A DNA stretch of 64,000 nt. Origin: Arthrobacter roseus. Lineage in GTDB: Bacteria > Actinomycetota > Actinomycetes > Actinomycetales > Micrococcaceae. Numbering within the stretch: the first letter of the stretch is position 1; every line of letters begins with the position of its first letter. The stretch covers positions 2,976,001 to 3,040,000 of the forward strand of contig NZ_JAFBCU010000001.1 in the NCBI RefSeq assembly GCF_016907875.1, read 5' to 3'. The position numbers and the translations under genes were made by a program. The notes beneath the pieces are model-generated. The model was not told the origin of the DNA. It did not search any database and was given only the letters and a program-made list of their open reading frames with translations. Shown piece by piece: positions 19,695 through 28,829 of the stretch.

Positions 19695-21187
19695 GAAGCG
19701 TCCTTTCCAAGTTCCAACCGCGCTCCGCCAAGGACACGGGTAAAAGAGGCATCATGGGTCACGGACACCACCGCCGTTCCGCTGTCCAGAAGACCGAGCA
19801 GCAGGGACGCGAGTTCTGCCCAGGTATTGGCATCCTGCCCGAATGTTGGCTCATCGAGCACCAGCACTTCGGGGCGGGTTGCCAGCACGGTCGCAACGGA
19901 CAGCCTCCGCTTTTCACCGCCGGAGAGCGTGTAGGGGTTGGCCTCCACCAGGGATTCCAGGCGCAGCCGCTGCAGGAGTTCATCCACCCGCGCGGCGACG
20001 TCGCCATCCGGAAGCCCGGCCTGCCGCGGCCCAAAAGCGAGCTCGTCGTAGACCCTTCCGGTCACGAACTGGTGCTCGGGCTCCTGGAAAACGGTGCCGA
20101 TCCGTGTGATGAGGTCCCGGGCCTTCCACCGAGCCGGGTTGCTACCAAGGTTCCCGGCGAATTCAGCGGTGGCGCCCACGTCACCGGACAGTGCGGGCAG
20201 CAGCCCCGCAAGAGTGAGGGCGAACGTCGATTTGCCTACCCCGTTGGGACCGGTCACGCTCAACGCCCTGCCCCGCTTGACGACCACGTTGATGTCCGAC
20301 GCCGCCGGCTCCGGCCGGAACCGCCGTCGCGCTTTTTCACGCGAGACAGCGAGGTTCGTAGCTTCCAGCAGTGGCGTGCCGCTGCCCATGGTCTCCCTGG
20401 GTTTTATCTCAGGAGAGTATCCGGGAACCCATACGCCAGCCGAGATGAGTCGATCCCTTGCCTGCAGGAAGACGACGTCCGGGCGGCCGTCCATAGAAAC
20501 CCCACCCCCTGCCTCGAGCACAACGACCCGGTCCACGACGTCGATCCACGCGTCCACTCGGTGTTCCACCACCACGAGTGTGGCTCCGGTGTTTTCAAGG
20601 ACACGAGCCACGGCATCACGGACTTCCGTGACGCCCTCCGGGTCAAGGTTGGCCGTGGGCTCATCCAGGAGGATCAGACCCGGCTGCATGGCGAGAATTC
20701 CGGCGAGCGCGAGCCGTTGCTTCTGGCCTCCGGAGAGGTGCGACGTCGGGTGGTTCAGCGGAACGTCCAGCCCGACGGCGGTGAGCGCGGAACGGACCCG
20801 GTGCCAGATCTCGGTGGGTTCCACCGAGAGGTTCTCTGCTCCGAACGCTACGTCGTCGCCCACGCGGGACAGGATGACCTGAGACTCCGGATCCTGTTGC
20901 ATGAGCCCTGCACGACCGCGCAGACCGTTGGCGTTCTGTCCATCAATAGTGAGCGAACCGGCCTCATCGGCGTCCTCCTCGGCCCCGAGAACTCCGGCCA
21001 GGGCGTGCAGCAGTGTGGATTTTCCAGCACCGGAGGGCCCGAGGAGGAGGACTTTCTCACCGGGTTCAATGTGAAGGTCCAGTCCGCTGACCGCCGACTG
21101 TTCGCGGCCAGAGTGCCGCCAGCCCCAGTTCACCGCCTTTATTTCCGCTGGCTTCACCCCAAGCCGGGGTTGCGCGCTGAGGCTCAC
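19691..21187 (-). CDS. ykoD: ECF transporter duplicated ATPase (YkoD-like)
   Basis: 498 residues from GTG 21187, which overlaps the ykoE stop as GTGA; a longer frame overlaps ykoE and is rejected. Two ABC ATPase domains lie in tandem: the first with Walker A GPSGAGKST, signature LSGGQKQRLA and Walker B LILLDEPTANLD; the second with GPNGVGKST, LSGGEKRRLS and VLVLDEPTFGQD. It therefore supplies both nucleotide-binding halves in one chain. It energises uptake with YkoE and YkoC. Confidence 0.93.
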   Translation of the reverse strand: MSLSAQPRLGVKPAEIKAVNWGWRHSGREQSAVSGLDLHIEPGEKVLLLGPSGAGKSTLLHALAGVLGAEEDADEAGSLTIDGQNANGLRGRAGLMQQDPESQVILSRVGDDVAFGAENLSVEPTEIWHRVRSALTAVGLDVPLNHPTSHLSGGQKQRLALAGILAMQPGLILLDEPTANLDPEGVTEVRDAVARVLENTGATLVVVEHRVDAWIDVVDRVVVLEAGGGVSMDGRPDVVFLQARDRLISAGVWVPGYSPEIKPRETMGSGTPLLEATNLAVSREKARRRFRPEPAASDINVVVKRGRALSVTGPNGVGKSTFALTLAGLLPALSGDVGATAEFAGNLGSNPARWKARDLITRIGTVFQEPEHQFVTGRVYDELAFGPRQAGLPDGDVAARVDELLQRLRLESLVEANPYTLSGGEKRRLSVATVLATRPEVLVLDEPTFGQDANTWAELASLLLGLLDSGTAVVSVTHDASFTRVLGGARLELGKDAS

Positions 21188-21810
21188 AGCACTGGTTCGG
21201 ACGCCGCGTTGCGCGAAGGAAATGCGCTCAGGGCCCCGGTGCGTGAAAGCCCGCGCGCTGCCAGCCAGGACAGAACGCCGGCGAGGATGGCGCATCCAAC
21301 GACGCAGCACAGGATGTAGACGATCTTGTGATCCAGTGCCCACGCGATATTCCAGCCCCACGGGGCAATGGTGTCATTGAGCCCCATGAATAGTCCTGCG
21401 GCGCCGCCTGCCAGAAGCGCAACCGTTAGCGTGAATTTCCGGTAGCCGAAGGCAGCGAATATCAGCTCGGCACCCAGACCCTGAATCATTCCGGACACCA
21501 TCACGGCGACACCGTACTTTGAGCCCATCAGCAATTCACCCATAGCGCCGACCGTTTCACAGAAGAACGCTGCGCCCGGCTTCCGGATGATGAGTGCACC
21601 GAGGACAGCCGGGATGACCCAGCCACCGCTATAAAGCCCAGCCAGCGGCGGGTACGCTGCAGTCAGAACCCCAACGGGCCCGGCACCGAGGGACCACAGC
21701 CAGAAGATCACCCCGCCGGTGACGGCGATCAGCGCCGCGACAACGATGTCCACCACCCGCCAGCGGTAGCGCGGCTTGCGTGGTGCAGTGCTGGTAACTT
21801 GTTCATTCAT
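21184..21810 (-). CDS. ykoE: ECF transporter S component (YkoE family)
   Basis: 208 residues with about five to six hydrophobic segments and no enzymatic motifs. The sequence style (VDIVVAALIAVTGGVIFWLW, then GGWVIPAVLGALIIRKPGAA) matches the YkoE substrate-binding subunit for thiamine or HMP. It is the first gene of ykoE-ykoD-ykoC and follows a TPP riboswitch, so expression should fall when thiamine pyrophosphate is plentiful. Confidence 0.9.
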   Translation of the reverse strand: MNEQVTSTAPRKPRYRWRVVDIVVAALIAVTGGVIFWLWSLGAGPVGVLTAAYPPLAGLYSGGWVIPAVLGALIIRKPGAAFFCETVGAMGELLMGSKYGVAVMVSGMIQGLGAELIFAAFGYRKFTLTVALLAGGAAGLFMGLNDTIAPWGWNIAWALDHKIVYILCCVVGCAILAGVLSWLAARGLSRTGALSAFPSRNAASEPVL

Positions 21811-21860
21811 GAAATCCTCCTGGAGTCAGGAGGGGAAAATGCCCTGGCACTTTGAGATGC

Positions 21861-21972
21861 TCGACTCCCTTCGCCGGTACTAACCGGAGCAGGTTCGAGG
21901 GTCTGCGGTGGTCCGCACTCTCAGCGTTCAACCTGTGGCCGGAGTCCCGGTACAGGCAACGCTCCCCTGTCG
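21861..21972 (-). promoter_or_regulatory. TPP (thiamine pyrophosphate) riboswitch
   Basis: On the minus strand the leader contains the conserved THI-box blocks in order: AGGGGAGC, CTGAGAG, GACCCTCGAACCTG, then CCGGTTAGTACCGGCGAAGG and a GAGT end. It precedes ykoE by about 50 bases, where the expression platform should lie. TPP binding normally reduces transport gene expression. Confidence 0.95.
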
Positions 21973-22100
21973 TAATGTCTTTACTGATTTCTCAGTGCCT
22001 ACTACCTTACACACAGCTACGCCCGGAGGACGACTGGCGCTAGGCTAGGGGAGAAAGCCTGAGCAACCTGATAGCTTCCGTCTGATAGCAAGGAGCCACC

Positions 22101-22361
22101 GTGGAGAAAATGTTAAAGATATTCGGATCCCTGATCAGCCTCGCGGCCGGTATCGCCGGGGCCAAGATCGTTGATGCCATCTGGGAGAAGGCCACCGGCG
22201 ATGGCCCGCCCAAAGGCACGGATGCGCTGGAGAACACGCTGCGCTCAACGTTGGTTTTCGGGTTGGTCTCAGGTGCCGTGCGAACCCTGATTCAGGTTCT
22301 GACCAACCGCGAAACTCAGAAGGCAATCAACCGGTTTGCGCGGACCCGTTCTCAGGTCTAA
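22101..22361 (+). CDS. DUF4235 family small membrane protein
   Basis: 86 residues from GTG 22101, with AAGGAG upstream. Two hydrophobic segments (about 5-27 and 47-66) and the pattern GAKIVDAIWEKATG match DUF4235, a small actinobacterial membrane protein family of unknown role. It sits between the thiamine riboswitch and the Mrp operon. It converges with mnhG, whose stop is 6 bases away. Confidence 0.78.
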   Translation: MEKMLKIFGSLISLAAGIAGAKIVDAIWEKATGDGPPKGTDALENTLRSTLVFGLVSGAVRTLIQVLTNRETQKAINRFARTRSQV

Positions 22362-22367
22362 AACCGG

Positions 22368-22784
22368 CTACTCCGTACGGGTGTCTCCCTCTGGGGAGGC
22401 ACCCGTTGTTTTTGCTTTGTCACCGAGCTCTTGTTCCCTGGCAGCGTGTTCCACCACGTCGTCCAACTCGTCGATGCTGAGCAGTTCTTTGCGAAGGTAC
22501 TTGGTGCGGTAGCCCGCACGGCCCACCATGTGCGCGGCGACGGGAGCTGTGAGCAGTTGAAGGACCCAACACGCTAGTAGTACCGGCAGTAGCGTCCAAC
22601 TCCGCATTTCGGCGGCGATTGCGGCAAGAAAAAACCACAGACCGAGCACCTGCGGCTTGGTAGCCGCATGCATGCGGGACATGAGGTCGGGGAACCTCAG
22701 GAGGCCGATGGCGGCGGCCAGGGACATCAGGGCTCCGCCGATCACGCAGAAGGCCGCGATGACATGGAAAATTGTTTCAGACAC
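22368..22784 (-). CDS. mnhG: Mrp Na+/H+ antiporter subunit G
   Basis: 138 residues from GTG 22784, which overlaps the mnhF stop by 8 bases. Three hydrophobic segments and the MnhG hallmark AAIGLLRFPDLMSRMHAATKPQVLG (in two parts: AAIGLLRFPDLM and SRMHAATKPQVLG). The C-terminal 35 residues are a polar, acidic extension. It is a small subunit of the multi-protein Mrp antiporter that exports Na+ in exchange for H+ and supports alkali and salt tolerance. Last gene of the operon. Confidence 0.93.
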   Translation of the reverse strand: MSETIFHVIAAFCVIGGALMSLAAAIGLLRFPDLMSRMHAATKPQVLGLWFFLAAIAAEMRSWTLLPVLLACWVLQLLTAPVAAHMVGRAGYRTKYLRKELLSIDELDDVVEHAAREQELGDKAKTTGASPEGDTRTE

Positions 22785-23046
22785 CGGAAAACCTCCTGTC
22801 CGTGACAAATCGCGACACGGTGACCGACCCAATGAACCCAATGACGGAGATAGCTACCAGGAGCACCAGGTTATCCAGATGACCGCCGATGACCATGTCC
22901 ACCGCCAACACGCCGCCAAAGATGGCCAGCAGGACGTCGATGGCCAGCACACGGTCCAGCAACGACGGACCCCGAACAATCCGGAAGATAGCCCCTGCAG
23001 CGGCCAACGCCAGAATGACAGCGACCACGATAAAGACAATGGTCAT
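22777..23046 (-). CDS. mnhF: Mrp Na+/H+ antiporter subunit F
   Basis: 89 residues with three hydrophobic segments and the family motif FRIVRGPSLLDRVLAIDVL. It is a small membrane subunit of the Mrp complex. The start overlaps the mnhE stop (ATGA), and its end overlaps mnhG, so translation is coupled through the operon. Confidence 0.93.
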   Translation of the reverse strand: MTIVFIVVAVILALAAAGAIFRIVRGPSLLDRVLAIDVLLAIFGGVLAVDMVIGGHLDNLVLLVAISVIGFIGSVTVSRFVTDRRFSGV

Positions 23047-23582
23047 GATCGTTCCTCCCGCAAGCGGTCAAGCTCGTCCCTGCTCCCGAGCACACGGATG
23101 ATCTGCGCCTCGACAGAGCGAGCGTCTTGACGAATGGCATCAGCTTCTTCTGGAGTTTTTACGTTGAGGCAATGGAGATACAAAGTTGACGTGGAACGGT
23201 CAACGTCCACTACCAAGGAGCCCGGGATCAGTGTCAGCGTGTGTCCAGTTGCTGTCACGATGAAGTCAGAGCTGCTACGCAGCTGAACGGCGACGACGGC
23301 GTTCCGGATGTGCGGACCCCGGCGGACGGCCAACCAGAAAACCTCCAGGCTGGCCACAACAACCTTGCCAAAGAACCTCACGCCGAAGGTCACGGCGTGA
23401 AGAATGTTGAATCTCCCACTGAGTTCGACCGGGGGGAGGTAAAAGAACCGAGTTACCACCATGGCTATCAGGGCGCCGAAGAGCAGGTTCGAACCGCTGA
23501 AGTCGCGCCACAGGGAACCCCATATCAGCACGAGCCACACGATCAGTGGAAGTTCCTGAACGAAGGGGGCATGTTTTCTCAT
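23043..23582 (-). CDS. mnhE: Mrp Na+/H+ antiporter subunit E
   Basis: 179 residues. An N-terminal pair of hydrophobic segments is followed by the conserved soluble part with LTLIPGSLVVDVD and the LHCLNV motif of MnhE. It is an essential assembly or structural subunit of the Mrp complex in characterised systems. It starts within the mnhD stop (ATGA). Confidence 0.93.
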   Translation of the reverse strand: MRKHAPFVQELPLIVWLVLIWGSLWRDFSGSNLLFGALIAMVVTRFFYLPPVELSGRFNILHAVTFGVRFFGKVVVASLEVFWLAVRRGPHIRNAVVAVQLRSSSDFIVTATGHTLTLIPGSLVVDVDRSTSTLYLHCLNVKTPEEADAIRQDARSVEAQIIRVLGSRDELDRLREERS

Positions 23583-25204
23583 TGCCCAAATCCCTGTCCG
23601 AAAACAGCTTCAATGTAGGGGGTGCGCTCCAGCATGTCCTGTGCGGCCAGGTTGGAAAACTCAACCAGCGGACCGGCGAACAATGTCAGAGCGATTCCAA
23701 GCGCAATGAGGCTCATGGTCGATCCAACCATCGGCGCAGAAAGACTGGCGCTGTTGCTCTCCAACATAGCGTCGTCGTCGGCGTCCGTGCCTGTTGTTTC
23801 AGGGGCATATTCTTGCCACTTGCCCGCAGTGACCGGCAACAGCAGTACCGGATCCGGGTCCACTGCGTCGACTGGTCTGCGCCAGAAGGCCCGGTTCCAG
23901 ACCCTTGCCATAGCCAACAGCGTCAACAGACTGGTGGCCACGCTGCCAACGACCAGCACATAGGCCGTCATCGTGCCGAGGTCCACTCCTGCCTGCAGGA
24001 GGCCCAGCTTCCCCAGAAACCCGGAAAACGGAGGAATTCCCGCGAGATTCATGGCGGGAACAAAATACAGCACCGCCAGCAGTGGCGACAGCCGTGCGAG
24101 ACCTCCGAGCTTGTCCACGTTGGCGCTGCCACCGCGGCGTTCTATCAGGCCAGAAACGAGGAACAGGCTGGTCTGCACAATAATGTGGTGAACCACGTAG
24201 AAGACGGCAGCGCCGAGCCCTGCGACAGAAGACATGGCCAGTCCAAACACCATGAATCCGATATGGCTCACGAGCGTGAAGGACAGCAGACGACGGATGT
24301 CTGACTGCGCCAGGGCACCCAGAATACCCACGATCATGGTCAGCAGTGCAACGAGCATCAGAAGGTCGTTGATCCGGTCCCCCGGGAAAAGCAGCGTCTC
24401 CGTACGGAACATCGCGTAGACGCCCACTTTGGTGAGCAGTCCGGCAAAGACCGCCGTCACCGGTGCCGGCGCCGTTGGGTAGGAGTCCGGGAGCCAGAAG
24501 GACAACGGAAACACAGCAGCCTTCACCCCGAAGGCCACCAGCAACATCAGGTGCAGGGTCAACTGCATCCCGGAATCCAGATTCTCGAGTTTGATCGCCA
24601 GATCCGCCATGTTGATGGTTCCGGTGGCACCGTAGATCATGGCGATCGCCAGCAGAAACAACAACGAGGAAATGACACTGACGACGACGTACGTCACCCC
24701 GGCACGGATGCGCGGGCCGGACCCTCCAAGGGTCATCAGTACGTAGCTCGCGGTCAGCAGGATCTCGAAGCCCACATACAGGTTGAACAGGTCCCCTGCC
24801 AGGAACGCATTGGAGACTCCGGCCACCAGAATCAGGTACGTGGGGTGGAAGATCGAGACCGGTGCATCTTCATCGCCGTCTACCTGGCCCTGCCCCGTGG
24901 CATAGACCAGGACGGCGAGACTGACGGCTGTGGACACCACAAGCATGAGGGCCGAAAGTCGGTCCACCACCAGAGTGATTCCAAATGGCGCTGCCCAGTT
25001 ACCGAGATTCACGGCTTGGGCACCGTACTCCCAGGCGTTCAGTAACAGCAGCACCTCAATGATGAGTGTCAATGTGAGCACGGCGGCACTGATCCGTCTC
25101 TGAAGCTTCGGTTTCCTGATGAGGAGGAAGGCCAGGGCAGCACCGAGGAACGGTAAGACGACGGGCAGCGGCGCTATCGATATGAGGGGGAAGTCCGGCG
25201 TCAT
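23579..25204 (-). CDS. mnhD: Mrp Na+/H+ antiporter subunit D
   Basis: 541 residues with about fourteen hydrophobic helices, related to the proton-pumping NuoN/NuoM subunits of complex I. Landmarks are the conserved Glu in LYVGFEILLTASYVL and the Lys in FGVKAAVFPLSFWLPDSYP, which belong to the ion path in this family. It starts in the mnhC stop overlap (ATGA). It works together with MnhA as the antiport core. Confidence 0.95.
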   Translation of the reverse strand: MTPDFPLISIAPLPVVLPFLGAALAFLLIRKPKLQRRISAAVLTLTLIIEVLLLLNAWEYGAQAVNLGNWAAPFGITLVVDRLSALMLVVSTAVSLAVLVYATGQGQVDGDEDAPVSIFHPTYLILVAGVSNAFLAGDLFNLYVGFEILLTASYVLMTLGGSGPRIRAGVTYVVVSVISSLLFLLAIAMIYGATGTINMADLAIKLENLDSGMQLTLHLMLLVAFGVKAAVFPLSFWLPDSYPTAPAPVTAVFAGLLTKVGVYAMFRTETLLFPGDRINDLLMLVALLTMIVGILGALAQSDIRRLLSFTLVSHIGFMVFGLAMSSVAGLGAAVFYVVHHIIVQTSLFLVSGLIERRGGSANVDKLGGLARLSPLLAVLYFVPAMNLAGIPPFSGFLGKLGLLQAGVDLGTMTAYVLVVGSVATSLLTLLAMARVWNRAFWRRPVDAVDPDPVLLLPVTAGKWQEYAPETTGTDADDDAMLESNSASLSAPMVGSTMSLIALGIALTLFAGPLVEFSNLAAQDMLERTPYIEAVFGQGFGQ

Positions 25205-25692
25205 CGGATGTCCTCACTATCGGTGTATTGCGTATCCCGTACCTTGGTGGATCCGGGTCTCTCTTCGCTTTCCTCTGGTGAGGTGAACTCGGTGGTTTCG
25301 GTGGGAACCTCGGCGTCGTCTTCTTCGTCAAAGCTGCTCTGGGCAGCGACACGGCGATCCTCTGCATCGTCCTGAACTTCATCTCGGCGCGCGAGCAGCC
25401 AGGACCGGTAGATCAGACCCAGCATAAATGCCGTGACAGCGAATGAGATGACGATCGACGTCAGGATCAGGGCCTGCGGGAGCGGATCAGAATATTCCGA
25501 GGCTGGAATATTATCATTGTAGAGCGGTGCTTTGCCCGCAAGACCCCCGGTGGAGAGCAGGAGCACATTTGCACCGTTGGCCAACAGGATGATTCCCAGC
25601 AGGACACGGGTCAGGCTACGCTCCAGCAAAAGATAGATCCCGATGGCAAAGAGTGCGCCCATGACCACGAGCAGAGTGATGTTAACGCTCAT
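25201..25692 (-). CDS. mnhC: Mrp Na+/H+ antiporter subunit C
   Basis: 163 residues from ATG 25692, which lies inside the end of mnhA; a longer in-frame reading lacks family support. Three hydrophobic segments resemble NuoK, with GIYLLLERSLTRVLLGIILL and ALILTSIVISFAVTAF as landmarks. The C-terminal 60 residues are an acidic polar tail not needed by the family. It is a small membrane subunit of the Mrp complex. Confidence 0.93.
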   Translation of the reverse strand: MSVNITLLVVMGALFAIGIYLLLERSLTRVLLGIILLANGANVLLLSTGGLAGKAPLYNDNIPASEYSDPLPQALILTSIVISFAVTAFMLGLIYRSWLLARRDEVQDDAEDRRVAAQSSFDEEDDAEVPTETTEFTSPEESEERPGSTKVRDTQYTDSEDIR

Positions 25693-28600
25693 GGGCGTCA
25701 CCGTCTTTCGCCGTCGCGACGGAGACGGATGGTCCGTCGGGGAAATCCTCGGCGTCGTCCTCGGTTCCCATCTGGGTCCGTTCGTCCACTTCCGAACCGA
25801 GGCTGCGTAGAACATCGAGTACCAGCCCCACGACCACCAGATAAACGCCGATGTCGAAAAGCGTCGACGTGACGAACTTGACGTCGCCGAAGAGCGGCAG
25901 CGAGAACTTCAGGATGGCGCTCTGAAACACCTGTCCACCCAGCACCAGCGGCGCCATAGCAGTCAACGATGCCAGCCCCAGACCTGATCCGAGCAGGGCG
26001 CCAGCACTGACCGGCGTTGCTTCGGCCAGTTCAAATCGACCACCTGCCAGATACCTGATGGTCAGGGCCAGCCCCGCCATCAGCCCGCCGGCAAAACCCC
26101 CGCCAGGCGCATTGTGCCCCGAGAGGAGCAAAAAGATGGAGAACACAATGACCGAGTGAAAAATCAGCCGCGCCACCACTTCAAAGATGATGGAACGGCG
26201 CTCCGGCGCAAGCGTACGGCCAGCCACAAGCCAGCTATTGCGGGTGACAGTGTTGAACTTCTCCGCAAGATCCAGGGCAGCTACGTGACTGGACCCCTCC
26301 AAATTCTTCTCGCGGTCACGGTCAACGGACCCGGACTCGACGCCGTCTGAGCGCAGCCGCTTGTCTCCGCGGTTGCGCACAAAGATCAGACTCGCCACAC
26401 CGGTCGCTGCAATCGCGAGCACCGACATTTCACCAAACGTATCCCAGGCCCGGATATCCACCAGGGTGACATTGACAATGTTGTCGCCCCCGCCGCCGTC
26501 GTGGGCCAGCTCCGGGAACGCTAGAGAAACCGGAGCTGCCACCCGAGAGCCCATGGCACTGGCAGCAATGAACATCATGGTGAGGCCAAAGCTGACGCCC
26601 AGCACTGCACGCAGAACACGATGCCTCCCCGGCGGACTCTCCCACAGGCGTGCCGGCAACGAACGCAGTGCCAAGACGAATGCCACCAGCACCACCGTCT
26701 CCACCAGCATCTGGGTCAGAGCCAGATCTGGAGCACCCTGCAGCACGAACAACAACGCCATACCGTAGCCGGTGACGCTGACCATCAGGACAGCGAGAAA
26801 TCGCTTGTTGGCGCGGATGGCACCTAGAGCGCCGAGAATGACTCCCGCACCAACAGCTGCCTGCGCAGGCCCATCGAACCAGTGCCATCTGGTAGGTAAC
26901 TGCAAATCATGGCCGATGATCGACAGCAGCGGTGTGATGATTGCCATGCCGAGGATCACCGTCAAATAAAACGCCAGAGACCCTCGCTGGGTGCGGCCAG
27001 TGACCCAGATAGCGACGTCGTCGAGCACACCGATGGCACCTCGGTAAAGGCGTTCGGCCTCCGGAACGCGATGCATCCGCAGCTGAAGGCGTTCCATCCT
27101 TCCACGCTGCCAGAACAGCAGGACACCCAACCCAATGGTCACCACGGTCAGGCCAAGAGCAGGAGTGATCCCATGCCACAGTGCCAAGTGCGGCCGTTCC
27201 GTTCCAGCGTCGGGGAACAGCTCGAGATAAGGCTGCACCACCCAATCCACCGGAGCAGCCCACAACCCAAGAACCACTGTGAGGACGGCAAGAATGGCCG
27301 GTGCCGCGAGGAACTCGGGCTCGATCCGCTTGAACGGCGTGTCCTCGGCCGGGTCCTTGGTGCCGAAACCTCCCCACACAAAGCGCGCGCTATACGCAAA
27401 AGTCAGGACTGAGCCCAGAACGACTCCAATTAGAACAACCCAGGACGTCCAGCCGCCGTCGTGCTCCACCCCGTGGACGAAGGCCTCATACACGGATTCC
27501 TTAGCCACAAACCCGACGAGTGGCGGCAGGCCTGCCATCGATGCAGCACCGATGACGGCGATCATAGCCAGCCACGGTGCCTTGCGCCGAAGACCGGACA
27601 GTTCGCGCAGATCACGGGTACCGGCCTGGTGGTCGATGATGCCGACCACCAGGAAAAGTGTCGCCTTGAACAGACCATGGGCCAGGAGGAGCCCCAGACC
27701 TGCGAGCGCAGCCTCACGGCTGCCGACTCCTACCACAAGCATGAGGAAACCCAGTTGACTGACGGTGCCATAGGCCAGCAGGAGCTTGAGGTCGAACTGA
27801 CGCAGCGCCCGCCAACCGCCGATGATCATGGTGGCCAATCCCAGCACAATGATGATGGGGTCCCAGAAGGCAGTCTCGGCGAAGCCCGGCGCAAACCTGG
27901 CCACGAGGTAAATGCCCGCCTTCACCATGGCCGCCGCATGCAGGTAAGCACTAACGGGTGTGGGGGCAGCCATGGCCGCTGGAAGCCAGAAGTGGAACGG
28001 AACCTGAGCAGATTTTGTCATTGCGCCCAGCAGAACGAGGGCGACGGCGATATCCACAAAGATACCCTGAGCCAGCAGCCCGCTGGTGTCGGCCAGAATC
28101 GCGGAGATTCGGTACGTGCCCGCGGACTCTCCGATGATGATGAACCCTACGAGCATGGCCAGACCACCGAACGTTGTGACGATCAAGGCCTGCAGTGCTG
28201 CGCGGCGGGCGGAGAGACGGTGCCTCGCGTAACCGATCAACAGGTAGGACAGCACCGTGGTGATTTCCCAGAAGATGTAGACGAGCAGAAGGTTGTCCGC
28301 CGTGACAAGACCGAACATTGCAGCCGCGAACGCCAGCAGTTGCGCCCCGAACGCGCCCAGGCCGGCGTCGTCCTTCTTGAAGTACCGCGCACAGTAGAAC
28401 AGAACCAGCGCACCGACACCGAGAATCAGCAGTGAGAGGACCGCGGCCAGGTCATCCATTCGGAAATCAAGGTTGAGCTTGAGTTCCGGAACCCATTCCT
28501 GGAGGAGCGCCGGTGGGGCATGGGGACTTCCAGCAAGCGCTCCCTGATCAGCCTGTGTGTAGCGGGAGAAGGTGAAGATCAGCCAGACGAACGCTGCAGC

Positions 28601-28702
28601 AGGAGCCGCTGCCAGAACGTAGAACGCGCTGCGGCCCATCCGAGCGAAGAGCATAGGCGCGACAAGGGCCACCGTGAACAGTACGGTGAGCACCACCAGC
28701 AC
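25682..28702 (-). CDS. mnhA: Mrp Na+/H+ antiporter subunit A with fused subunit B
   Basis: 1006 residues from GTG 28702 with GGAG upstream. The first 600 residues are a NuoL-like proton channel (FYCARYF, YIFWEITTVLSYLLIG, PAAMAAPTPVSAYLHAA), and the C-terminal part after about residue 830 is the MnhB domain with HNAPGGGFAGGLMAG. So MnhB is not separate but fused, and the operon is A(B)-C-D-E-F-G. It is the largest subunit of the antiporter. First gene of the operon, divergent from an MFS gene. Confidence 0.95.
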   Translation of the reverse strand: MLVVLTVLFTVALVAPMLFARMGRSAFYVLAAAPAAAFVWLIFTFSRYTQADQGALAGSPHAPPALLQEWVPELKLNLDFRMDDLAAVLSLLILGVGALVLFYCARYFKKDDAGLGAFGAQLLAFAAAMFGLVTADNLLLVYIFWEITTVLSYLLIGYARHRLSARRAALQALIVTTFGGLAMLVGFIIIGESAGTYRISAILADTSGLLAQGIFVDIAVALVLLGAMTKSAQVPFHFWLPAAMAAPTPVSAYLHAAAMVKAGIYLVARFAPGFAETAFWDPIIIVLGLATMIIGGWRALRQFDLKLLLAYGTVSQLGFLMLVVGVGSREAALAGLGLLLAHGLFKATLFLVVGIIDHQAGTRDLRELSGLRRKAPWLAMIAVIGAASMAGLPPLVGFVAKESVYEAFVHGVEHDGGWTSWVVLIGVVLGSVLTFAYSARFVWGGFGTKDPAEDTPFKRIEPEFLAAPAILAVLTVVLGLWAAPVDWVVQPYLELFPDAGTERPHLALWHGITPALGLTVVTIGLGVLLFWQRGRMERLQLRMHRVPEAERLYRGAIGVLDDVAIWVTGRTQRGSLAFYLTVILGMAIITPLLSIIGHDLQLPTRWHWFDGPAQAAVGAGVILGALGAIRANKRFLAVLMVSVTGYGMALLFVLQGAPDLALTQMLVETVVLVAFVLALRSLPARLWESPPGRHRVLRAVLGVSFGLTMMFIAASAMGSRVAAPVSLAFPELAHDGGGGDNIVNVTLVDIRAWDTFGEMSVLAIAATGVASLIFVRNRGDKRLRSDGVESGSVDRDREKNLEGSSHVAALDLAEKFNTVTRNSWLVAGRTLAPERRSIIFEVVARLIFHSVIVFSIFLLLSGHNAPGGGFAGGLMAGLALTIRYLAGGRFELAEATPVSAGALLGSGLGLASLTAMAPLVLGGQVFQSAILKFSLPLFGDVKFVTSTLFDIGVYLVVVGLVLDVLRSLGSEVDERTQMGTEDDAEDFPDGPSVSVATAKDGDAHER

Positions 28703-28829
28703 AATCTAACTCCGCAACTCTAATGATCTCGGGCAAGGACAGCGGGGTTAATCAATGACCATTCTATCCGATGCATATGCGTGGCCGTAGATTGATGACG
28801 TAGTGAAGTGTTGCAGATAACATCAGGGC

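Noticed and set aside
19754-21319. Long plus-strand open frame of 521 codons opposite ykoD
   Set aside because: It is antisense to a clearly conserved ATPase, has no recognisable domain, and its composition is that of a high-GC shadow frame.
21188-21361. N-terminal extension of ykoD by 58 codons
   Set aside because: It overlaps ykoE in another frame and lacks family similarity; the GTGA overlap at 21184-21187 gives the right start.
22101-22361. Possible extension of the DUF4235 gene upstream
   Set aside because: The GTG has a good ribosome binding site and the upstream bases hold a riboswitch leader in the other direction.
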